NCBI GenBank assembly: GCA_017871115.1
Contig: JAFCIZ010000007.1
Location: 124,001 to 188,000 of the forward strand
From: Cunninghamella blakesleeana
Lineage: Eukaryota > Mucoromycota > Mucoromycetes > Mucorales > Cunninghamellaceae
Direction of reading: 5' to 3'
Length of the DNA: 64,000 bases
The notes beneath the pieces are model-generated. The model saw only the letters and a list, made by a program, of their open reading frames with translations, was not told the DNA's origin and did not search any database. Made by a program: the position numbers and the translations under genes. Positions 25,522 to 38,192 of the stretch are shown one piece after another. How positions within the stretch are numbered: the first letter of the stretch is position 1; each line of letters opens with the position of its first letter.

Positions 25522-25846
25522 ATTCCAAATAGTTATGTAATAAAGTGAATTCGCTTATTAATAAATAAATAAATATATATTCTGTTACTCTAATCAATAA
25601 ATCTATAACCACACTAAAAAATTGTAAAGTTTAAAATAAATTTAGTTGTTTATTTAGTAAAACAAATTGAATAATAATAAAAATACGTAAAAAGCAGACT
25701 TTTCATTGTTATTTGTAGTGTAAAACTATTTTTTTATAATGTAACAAAAATTTATTAAATAAAAAAGCAATAGATATGATAATTTATAATTTATACGACT
25801 TTATATAATACTAATAAGGATTTTTTTATTTTTATTTTTTTTTATT
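25023..25846. other. Intergenic region between RAB7 and the MFS gene
   Basis: The RAB7 promoter side contains TCGCACGCCC near 25125-25134. A run of 31 T lies at 25490-25520. The remainder is AT-rich with no coding signal. Confidence 0.55.
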
Positions 25847-27681
25847 TTAAACAGGAGAAAGGTCAACTTTTCCTTCTTTATCATTATCTTGATGCTGCTG
25901 TTCTTCTTCTTGTTTTACAATAAAATTGCGGCTACCACCAGTATACAAATATACAAAAGGAATACAAAATAAAAACATGATACTCATGATACAACATAAC
26001 CAAAAGAACCCAATACTACCATACACAAATCCAGCCAAAATAGGGCCAATACACATCCCTGTTCCATAAGCGGCATTAAATAAAGCATAGCTTTTCGCTA
26101 ACCCATCTTTATCATTTTTTTTAGAGTGGTTTTCAATTTCAACCACTTTAGCAATTTCGGGAAAGACTGGTGCTTGACAGCCAGCCATAACAATACCACA
26201 AGCTACCAAAATAGGAACAAATAACCAAAAAGATACACGATGATCCGGGATTCCCATAATAACACCAATAGGAAGAATACATATTAAAGAGACAATAGCT
26301 ACAATTTTAGAGCCATATTTATCACATAACCAACCACAGATGCCACTTGATATGACGGAGGGAACCATAAATGCTATTAATATTAATCCTACATCAGCAG
26401 CATCAAAATTCCACTCGGTGGCAAATCTCATAGATAATGTTGGCTATAAAAAAATATAGAATAATAATAATAATAATAATAATAACATTAATAAAAGAAT
26501 TAGCAAGTCTTTTTATAAAAATAAATTCAAATATTTTTTTTTACATACCTCAAAAGCACTCATTACAGTTGCTGTTACAATAGTTAAAGCCAGGGATACA
26601 ATTAATCTTGGATGTTTTAATAATTGCATAGTGGTAACTTTTTTAATTTCTACTTTATCTTGTTCTACAGCCATTTTTTCTTGTTGTTGTTCTGGTTGTT
26701 GTAAGCGGTAGTCATCATCAATATCCAAAGCAATAGTCATTTCTGATTGATTGTCTTCCGCCTTGTTTATCTTTTTTTTATTTGTATTTTCATCATCTTG
26801 AAACCATTCTTTTGGCGAATGACAAGGTTCAATAATAACCAACCGCATCAAGAAATCAATTCCTGTCAAGACAGAAGAAGCAATAAAGGGGGTTTGAGGA
26901 CCTAATTTACTATATAAGAGACCACCAGTTGGTAAGCCTACTAATAAACCTAAAGGATAAAATCCAACCAATTTTCCCATTTGAGCACCTAATTGATTTG
27001 AAGGCCAATTATCAGCAATTAAACATAATGACATAGTCCAAACACAAGCATTGGCAACCCCTTGTAAAAATCTTGCCAATAACAACATCCAATAAGTGAT
27101 ACTAAACATAAACATATAATTGGCGGCCATGGAAGCAGCAATACCTAATAACATGGGAAGTCTTCTTTGTTTAATTTTATCACCCAACCATCCAAAAAAA
27201 GGTGAACCAGCTATTGTAAAAAAAATAAAGTGAATGAATGAATCTCCGCTTGCATAATTTCCCTCCCTTATTTATTTATTATTTTTATATCATACCTAAT
27301 AAACCAACAGCATATAACGCCACTAAGATACCAGTCTCCCTTGAAGTTGTTTCAGAATTGGATGATAAAGCAGTTGCATTATGATAATCGTCTGGATTCT
27401 CAGTTTGATGATTAATTCTATTTACAATAAATGGTGATAATGGAAATAAAATAGAATGAACAAATGTCTATTTTAAAATAAAAATAAAATAGGTTTTTAT
27501 TAATTCATCTATCTTTATTATTATTATTATTATATTAACATACACTTGTGAATAAACCAACAGCTGCAGTCCAAAATATGAAAGGTTTACATGATCGATA
27601 CTTTAATAAAATGGGTTTTTTGATAGGTTTTATTGTTTTATCTTGTTGTGAGTCAGGTGCTACCGTTGATTTTAATACCAT
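25847..27681 (-). CDS. Major facilitator superfamily transporter (DHA1/vesicular amine transporter-like)
   Basis: Four exons: 27681-27544, 27467-27296, 27210-26549, 26443-25847; 522 residues. About twelve hydrophobic segments are visible. The motif GSPFFGWLGDKIKQRR after segment 2 is the classic MFS loop 2-3 signature (G-x-x-x-D-x-x-x-R-R). CVWTMSLCLIADNWP and GLPTGGLLYSKLG resemble the SLC18 and DHA1 drug:H+ antiporter group. A hydrophilic loop of about 75 residues with acidic and Gln stretches separates the two six-helix halves. A second half-signature, GICGWLCDKYGSK, follows segment 8. Substrate is not predictable; vesicular or vacuolar amine export is the best analogy. Neighbours give no pathway hint. 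Confidence 0.85.
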
Positions 27682-28137
27682 GGTATTGTTTATATATTTA
27701 TAATTTTTATAAAATAAAATACAAAGAAAGAAAAGAAATGATTATTCCTACTATTTTTTTTTTTTATTTTACGCTTCTTTTTTTTTTTTTTTGATCATTA
27801 GCACTTATACACCTCCTTCTCATTCCCCTTATTTTTCAACTCCTCACTACGACTTTTTCATTCATTTTTTTATACTATTTATCTTTAACTTACTATTTTT
27901 CTTTAATAAAAGATAGGAGTTACTCCGTTTTCAAGTTAACTTGTTTTTCCCCTTGTTATTTTTTTTTTACTGACATAACTATTAATACTACCTCAGCTAC
28001 TATTACTATTATTCACAGATATAGTTTTACTAAGGTTTTCGTTGGCATTAACTCCTATTTTTCTTAAAAAAAAAAAATATCTAACGGATAATTTAGTTTT
28101 TAACATTAACATAGACCAAGGAGGTTTTAACCAGTAA

Positions 28138-28192
<55 letters not shown>

Positions 28193-28545
28193 CCTTGCCA
28201 ATTGTTGTCTAATATTAATTTTGCTCTTTTTTTCTTATTGACACCTTGTTCCCTTGTTATCCCATTTATAATTCATAATAGAAACTATAATAAAAAAAAG
28301 TGGAGAGAGAATAATAATAGTAATAACAATAATAGAGAATAATGGGAAATATAAAAATAAAAATAAGAAAAGGGATTTCTCCCTTAAAAAACCTCTTTTA
28401 TTTTTTTTTTCTTTTCTTCTTTTTAGCAGATTGCATATTTATTTATTTTATTATTATTATTTCAAATTTATATATATATAATTACATAATAAATACAAAT
28501 CTAGTGATACAAATTTTTTCATCTTTTTTTCTACTTCTACTTTTC
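27682..28545. other. MFS promoter and mitochondrial-carrier 3' flank
   Basis: A T/C-rich promoter-like stretch, then a run of 51 T at 28140-28190, then AT-rich 3' flank. No gene was seen. Confidence 0.55.
28140..28190 (+). repeat. Poly(T) homopolymer, 51 bp
   Basis: An uninterrupted T-run between the MFS and mitochondrial-carrier genes. On the minus strand, the coding strand of both neighbours, it is a poly(A) tract about 460 bp upstream of the MFS start codon, so it is not a polyadenylation tail of the flanking genes. Confidence 0.9.
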
Positions 28546-29879
28546 TTATTTTGTTGATAACCAAACCATGATCACTTCATAAACCCAAAAAGTGACAGCA
28601 TTAACAGGAAATCCTCTTATAATAGTAGGCATCAAGCCACGAAAAAAGACTCGGATTCCATCAGACTGATAAGATCTTACGACGCAATCTTTAATAGAAG
28701 TATAATAAGGTTTTGGTTGCAATGGTTGTAGCGATCTATTATTGTCATGGTAGTGGGGCTGATCTATTAGCAAGGATGGTGATTGATGCTGTGATGATGG
28801 TATTAATTGCATTTGTAAACGAGATTTAACCACATCAATAGGATAAATAGATGTCCAAGACACTGTTCCAGCTAAACCTCCAGCTAATAAATATTTCCAT
28901 GCTGCTGCACCACCTTGCTGTGTTGGATCAATATCTAAATACCGTTTCATTCCTTCATAAACCCAAAAATAAATGCCATAACTTGGTGCATCTCTTATCA
29001 AAGTAATCCACCCTCCTTGGTAAAATCCTTTGATACCATTTCTATAAAACACTTCCTTAGAAACTTGCCATGATGATTTATTGATATGACTCATTTGTGC
29101 TTTGATCTTAATTAATTCTGTTGGTGTTGAAAATAAAAAGCAAGCCATCCCTGCTCCACATCCAGCTATATAGACTTGTGTTAAACTAGGTAGTGTTGTA
29201 GTATTATCCATTGTTGGTTGTAAATATCGTAAAATGCCTCCGTAAGATACAAATAATATTGCATTTAAGCCTGCTAATCCCATTACTGGTGCTAATACTC
29301 CTTTAAACATAGAACCTAGCTGAATATAATAATGATTATAAAATAAAAATAAAATAAAGTGATAAGTAAATACGCAATATACAATATATAATAATAATAA
29401 TATGCTGTGTTATGCATACTTACACCTTCCGTTTGAATCATATTGTTCATAGTTTGCCAGGAATTCATTTCAGGATGATGACTTGGTGCCTGAAGTCTAG
29501 CCTAATAAAAAAGAAAAAAAAATAAATAAATATATATAGTATAAAATGTACATATACAATAAGAGATTGTTATTTTACTTTTAAGACATCTAATGGACTT
29601 CCAACTAAAATACCAGCTGCTCCTCCAATCCATCCTAAGATAATAGTATATTGTTTCAGTGAGTAAATAACTTTTGTCTTATAAAGTAAACTGGTACTTC
29701 ATTTTACTTTATTTTATTACCAGCAATAAAATCATTTAAACTATCAGCTAATATAAAACATAAATAAAGTAAAAGAAACAAAAAAGGGATGAGACAAAAG
29801 AGTACTTTTTTTTAAAAAAATAAATAAATAAATAGTTATACAGGTGCCTGAATTGTATAGCATATATATTTTTACCCAT
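28546..29879 (-). CDS. Mitochondrial carrier family (SLC25) protein
   Basis: Five exons: 29879-29876, 29747-29721, 29634-29579, 29501-29424, 29319-28546; 312 residues. The first coding exon is just ATGG; splicing gives MADSLNDFIAGWIGGAAG, a standard carrier start. The three carrier signatures are all present: GSPLDVLKARLQ, STPTELIKIKAQ and IYPIDVVKSRLQ, each followed by a GFYQGG- or FFRGL-type half-motif. There are six hydrophobic helices and no presequence, as usual for inner-membrane carriers. The overall look is that of the carnitine/basic amino-acid carrier branch (Crc1, SLC25A29/45/47/48), but the transported substrate cannot be told from motifs alone. An insertion of about 35 residues rich in Gln, Ser and His lies between helices 5 and 6. 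Confidence 0.88.
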
Positions 29880-30084
29880 TCACTAAAAAGTTAAAAGTTG
29901 AAACAGGAGTGGAAAAAAATCTGGAGTCTTAAAAAAAATTAGTCCAACAGTCTGAGTCTAAAAAAAGTTTTTTTTTTTTTTTTTACCGTATTATCTATAA
30001 TTGCCAATATACCAGAGTTAGATCATAATATATATGTATATATTATATATATATAAACGTATATAATTATATATAAATGTGTGG

Positions 30085-30116
<32 letters not shown>

Positions 30117-30837
30117 CTTGATTAAAGGATATTATAAATATATTATGATTATAGAATATAAAGAAAGGACTAACAAATACAATTTATATATTCATCTATT
30201 TTAAAAATGGTATTTTTTTTAAATGACCAAAAGAATCGGATTATCAAATATCTTTCCGTTTACACTAAATCTCTTTATCAAAAAAAAAAAAAAAGACGTA
30301 ATGGCTATTTTTTGTTATATTAATTATTATTGGTTATTATTAAATAATTGATTTCGAATTAAAAAAATAAAATAAAAATTAAAAATTAAAAAGGTCTATA
30401 TATAATCTTTGGTAAATAATATTAAAAAGGGAATAAAAGAGCATGGATAGTATTACATAGGGCATAAAAAAATTAAAATAAAAAAATCTATAAGTCTATA
30501 AGTCTACGTATTAAAATTAAAAGATATTACATAAATAAAATAAAACAAAAAGTAGGGGAAGGAAAATCCCCACTGAGTTTTGACATATTAAAGAGGAGGA
30601 GGAAAAAAAAATTTTTTTTTGGAGAGATAAAGAAAATCCATACATGCATAGAGCGGAGGAGAATATTCATTTTTTTTTTGTTTTTGGTGATGTTGATTCT
30701 ATTTTTGATTTTGATTTTTGATTTTTGATTTATTTTGATATTTTTTTTTTTTTGATTGTTTTATTGATTTTGATTTTTTTTGTGCTAATTTTCGTCACTG
30801 ATTTTTCATTGATGATTGATTGATATTGATATTGATT
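29880..30837. other. Gene-free region upstream of the mitochondrial carrier
   Basis: AT-rich, with AT dinucleotide runs (30025-30120) and GATTTT-type runs near 30700-30840 that are the 3' flank of the zinc-ribbon gene. No coding signal was seen. Confidence 0.55.
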
Positions 30838-31166
30838 TTATTCAGGCAATTCTTCAGATTTCCAACGACATTGTGAACATTCATAACGTACTCGCATTTT
30901 ATTTGGTTTACCAATATTTTTATTTAATATCACCAATTGAGTTTCACATCGAGTAAGTTGAACGGAGGCACTGTTTTGACAACGTGGACAAGGATGAAAC
31001 ATTTTTTCTAATGCTATTTTACGATCATTTCCTCCAACTATTAAAAAAAAATTTTTTGGTTAATAAAGTTTTCGCTTTTTTTTTTTTTTTTCATAGATCT
31101 CGATAGATTAAAATAGAAAACTACTTTACAAATGACAAAAGAAGAAGAGGATGAAGTAGCGGCCAT
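30838..31166 (-). CDS. Small zinc-ribbon protein, function unknown
   Basis: Two exons, 31166-31130 and 31037-30838, giving 78 residues; too short to be obvious as an open frame. After a Ser-rich start comes FVIFGGNDRKIALEKMFHPC, and two Cys-x-x-Cys pairs follow: Cys29/Cys32 (CPRC) and Cys66/Cys69 (CSQC), spaced like a zinc ribbon. An extra Cys43 lies between them. The segments RVRYECSQCRWKSEELP and VQLTRCETQLVILNK look conserved rather than random, and the splice site restores a clean frame. I do not recognise a characterised homologue. A single zinc-binding beta ribbon is the likely fold. It lies between TANGO2 (upstream, same strand) and the mitochondrial carrier. Confidence 0.75.
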
Positions 31167-31510
31167 GATTTATAAAAAAAAAAAATTAGATACGTATTTA
31201 AAAATGAAAGAGAAAAAATAAAAAGGAGAGGAAGAGAGAGAGAAAGAAAGGTTTTATGAAGAAGAATAAAAGAAAGTGGGTTAGGGAAAAGGAAAAAAAA
31301 AATTTTTTAGGAAGAGAGAGAATGAAAAGAAAAGGAATGAAAAAAATCTTTTTTTTTATTATTATTTTATTTTTATCACCATGTTACCATGGTGATACAA
31401 AACAACGTGGTGATTAAAAAAAAAAATGGGAAAAAAAAAAGATGGGATGTACCTGTTTCCTTTTTTATATATCCAAGCATAAATAAAAAAAAACTATTTT
31501 ATTTATTTAT
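31167..31510. other. Spacer between the zinc-ribbon gene and TANGO2, with a hairpin
   Basis: Purine-rich on the plus strand, so pyrimidine-rich in the direction of transcription. It contains the perfect inverted repeat at 31374-31397. Confidence 0.55.
31374..31397. repeat. Perfect 10-bp inverted repeat (hairpin)
   Basis: TATCACCATG, a 4-nt loop TTAC, then CATGGTGATA. It lies 114 bp past the TANGO2 stop and about 210 bp upstream of the zinc-ribbon start, both on the minus strand. It could act as a 3'-end structure or a protein-binding palindrome. Confidence 0.7.
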
Positions 31511-32798
31511 TTATTTATTTATTATAGCATTATTGACATCATTTATATGAAATTTAAAACAGCGAGATTCAGGCTTCTCTTTTTCAATAAAACGATCATT
31601 CATCAAATCATACCAGTCCTTTTCAATAAATGTCACATTATCCTTTTCATCTATCAATATAATCGTACTTGTTCTCGTTCCATAAGATAATTTTTTATCT
31701 TGCTCATTCATTAATGGGAAATATATTCTTTCTTTACTTTCTTCTAATGATTGATATAAATCTGATGGGTTGGTGAACGGCTCAGTGGTTCTATATATAT
31801 AATGAGAGAGAGAGAGAGAGCAAGAAATATACGATGAACACACATTCTTTTTTTACCTTTTATTCTTTTTATTATTATCATTATTATTATATACCTTAAT
31901 AATCCGAATAATTCATTAATCAATTGCTCTTCGTTTAATCCTTCATTTTTTATAATTTTTTCAAATATTACTTTTCCTTGTTCAACCTTTTTCCAAGGAT
32001 TAACCAATATAGAATTGGATAGACCTATAATATATATGTAATTAGAATAATAATAACCATATATGCATGTTTATATATATATATAAATATATATGTATAT
32101 ATATATATATATATCTATTTATATTTATATATCTATTTATATTTACATTACCATATATTTCTTTTTTTTTTAATTGTATAAAAGGCTGGTCTTTATCTCT
32201 ATTTGTAAAATAAATCATCTCATCATCATCACGTTTTTGTTGTTGTTCCCTTGGTTTAAAATGCATCCATAATAAATTATAACCACTATATTGATCAGCG
32301 TCCAATTGTCTTTGCTTTAGATATTCGTTTACCGTGACATCACCTATTAAATAATCCCGTACTAAGCAACCACGTGATTTATTGTTGTCTTTTTTATTAT
32401 TTGGGAATTCTCGATAATTAGTTAATGCTGAAAATCGACCATCTGTTGTTATCCCTAACCAAGTACCATTAGTTTTTGCTGTTGCTGTTGTAGACGAGTC
32501 ATTTACATCTTCCTTTCCTTCTTTAAATTCTAAATCCGTTCCGCCTATCACTTTATAAGATTCTCCTGTAGATAGTCTTTTATATTGTTGTTCCCATATA
32601 TGCGCTGATGAGGTAGGTCTTCCAAGAAATTCATCCCTATTACCAGCAAATATACTAATAATAACAATAATAATAAATGAACCATTACTATTCTAACCTG
32701 TGATACTTTTTCTTTTCTTCTTTAGTTTGAATTGCTTTTATTTTTTATTACAATCTATATTTAGAATGATTATCTACTGTCCAAAATAATATACACAT
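31511..32798 (-). CDS. TANGO2/NRDE-family protein
   Basis: Four exons: 32798-32752, 32654-32152, 32024-31895, 31790-31511; 319 residues. The protein starts MCILFWT with the conserved Cys2, then RFIFAGNRDEFLGRP, the Asn-Arg-Asp-Glu box that names the family, then TGESYKVIGGTDLE, GTWLGITTDGRFSALTNYR and RDYLIGD. The C-terminal part has YGTRTSTIILID, also typical. TANGO2 homologues act in mitochondria and cytosol and have been linked to lipid and heme handling; the biochemical role is unsettled. Compared with animal TANGO2 there are inserted Lys/Asp/Gln-rich loops. Both ends are intact. Confidence 0.9.
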
Positions 32799-33448
32799 TA
32801 AATTTATGTTGTTCTAGAAACTAAGGTGTAGTCTATTTATCAAGTAGAAAAAAAAAAAAAAAAAGAGTGAGAAAAAAAAAAAAAAAAAGAGTGAGAAAAA
32901 AAAAAAAAAAAGAGTGAAAAAAAATTATATAAGAAAAAGAAAAGCTGAGGTTGAATTTTTTATCTTTTACTTTTATTTTATCTGGGGTACCAGTTAGGTG
33001 ATTAAAAAATTCCATTTTTTGAGCTTATAGATTTCCTTTTCCAGATAACAATAATATGTGTGCATAGTAAACCCCATATAAAAAATCTATTTTATTAATG
33101 ATATATTTCATTCATTTTTCAATATATATAGAATCAAAGTTATAATAATAAAAATTAACCAAAATGATTAAAAAAGTAGCGTATTCACAAATAGAAATTC
33201 ATAAAATAAGAATGAAATAAAAATTTATAAAAGTGATTACAAAAAAAAAATATAAACATGGTAATAATAATAATATAGAGTAGGAATTATATGTATACAC
33301 TAATAATAATGATGATGATGATGATAATAGTTATAGTGGTAATAGTAATAATTTTTTTTTAAACAATATATAATAAAAAAAGAAAAGATTTAAATATTTA
33401 TAAAAAATATAATAAAGTATACATAAAAAATAATGAATATCACATTCG
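32799..33448. other. Intergenic with A-rich tandem repeat
   Basis: It carries three copies of a run of 15-18 A plus GAGTGAG (32847-32924), then AT-rich sequence up to the forkhead gene stop. Confidence 0.6.
32847..32924 (+). repeat. Tandem repeat, about 24-bp unit (poly-A plus GAGTGAG)
   Basis: Three near-identical units of poly-A followed by GAGTGA(G), immediately upstream of TANGO2. Copies differ mainly in A-run length, as expected for recent slippage. Confidence 0.85.
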
Positions 33449-36218
<2,770 letters not shown>

Positions 36219-38192
36219 ATATATATGTTTTATTTTAAAACAAAAGTATTATATAAATATATATTCTTTTGCTTTTTAAAATAATATTAATGAAAAATTG
36301 AATGAAAAAGCATAAAATATATATTAATAATTTTTTTAGAGGTATAAAAAAAGTTTAAAAAAAGAAAGAGAGGTGAAAAAAAAATTGACTCAGTCGCCCC
36401 CTTTTTTTCTATCATTGGGTGTCGGAAAACGAAAAGCAGTCAAATGAAATAAAATTAGGTTTTTGGGAATTCGCGCTGATTTAATCAATCCCCTCTTCTT
36501 CCTTTTATTTATTTTCTACTTTTGAATTATAAACATAATTAGCTATAACAGGAATTAATTAAGCTAAGGAAATAAAAATAATATTCATATCTTTAAAGAA
36601 AAAATGTAATCGAAGGAACAAAAATATCATCTATAGTCATTTTTACAATAATTGGTGATTTAAGCAATATAATACATCGTTCAAATTAACTTCCCATCTA
36701 CTATTATTATCTTTAAAAAAGATGGTTTAGTTTATCAACAATAGATAAAGACAAAGAAGACGGTGATAGAAAACGTTTGGATATATTAACTTTAATATTA
36801 CTATCACAATTATTTCAAAAAAAAAAAAAAGATTTACTATTGTTAGTCTATTATTTTACTAAGAATCTTCATCCTAGACTAGTCTTCACAATAGCAATCA
36901 AAATTAATGTAATCTTTCATTTAATTCATCGCGATATATATATATATATATATATTCTCTCTCAATTGATAAACAATGAGTCTGTCAATATTCAAAGATA
37001 CACGCGATCAGAAAAAAAAATCAAAAAATGATACATCATATTATCGAAAAAAATAGATCAAAACCAGCATACTTCATCTATTATAATATCAACATTTATT
37101 ACACTATCAACATAAATTCTTAAAAAAGAAATAGTTAATCATAAATATATAAAAAATATATAAAAGCGAAATGATATGTATATATTTATATAAATTCAAT
37201 CTGTTATACTACCTGGAAACTACTATTACTATGATTTTTTACAACTATTATTAATAATAATATGAAAACTTGAAACGAACATCACTATAGTATCATCCGC
37301 TCAAATGCTTTAATACAATTGGAATATCATATATAGAGCATAACCACTTTTTAAAAAAAATTAAAAAAAGGTAATAAGATAGAAAGATGATAGTACAACA
37401 ATGTCATATCTAAAGCTAAATAATGAAAATAGTCAAATGGAGTCAGTAAGTGATATCTTTTTTTTTAAAAAAAAAAAAAGGTACCATTCTGGAAGATAAA
37501 GTGATATGGAAGCAGATGACTACTTGAAATATACAATGTATATATCTAGTATAACATGTGAATAGAATGGATAGATATTTATGGATGGAATAATCGATTA
37601 TAAAAATAATAGCTTAAAGCGGATAACCAGTTTATTGGAAGAAATAATATTTATATACCACTGTAGAACCGGATAATTAGGAAATAGGAGAAAATAACGC
37701 GCATTATTATAAAAATTAGAGACAAATTAAAACAATAAATGAATAATAATTAAGAAATACAAAAAGGGTAGGAGATAAATATATATATATATATACAATA
37801 CTATACTCAATGAAATAGGATAGAATAGGTTGTAAAAAGTAGTTTATAGATAAGTAAAAAAAAAAAATGATAAATATTATTTTTCATTAAAATCGAAATA
37901 TAAATAACCAAATATTCTTCCCATGCTAGGCTATAAAGTTTAAATTCAAAACAAAAAATGCACCTAACTATAAAAAGTGCTTTAATCCAAAAAAATAGAG
38001 TTCATTATATTTAAGAGAAAAAAAAATAATAAACGATCGCTTTTAGCTTATCACATTTTACATTGCATATTTATTTATTTATTTTGTCGAGTATGATACT
38101 ATCATCTACTATTATTGTACATTAATAAATTAAATAAGCTTGTTTCTTTTTTTAAAATAAATAAATAAAAAAGTACAATGAAATACTATAAA
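36219..38192. other. 2-kb gene-free region upstream of the forkhead gene
   Basis: The promoter part (36360-36480) has TGACTCA, a C-run and TTCGCGC. The rest is AT-rich with many stops in every frame, and the open frame at 36777-37031 looks spurious. Confidence 0.55.
36386..36392 (+). promoter_or_regulatory. TGACTCA bZIP-type site upstream of the forkhead gene
   Basis: An exact AP-1/Gcn4-type heptamer 168 bp upstream of the forkhead start codon, within a short G/C-containing island. Function is inferred. Confidence 0.35.

Noticed and set aside
36777..37031. 84-residue open frame upstream of the forkhead gene
   Set aside because: Interrupted by A-runs and an AT dinucleotide repeat, and composition is noncoding.
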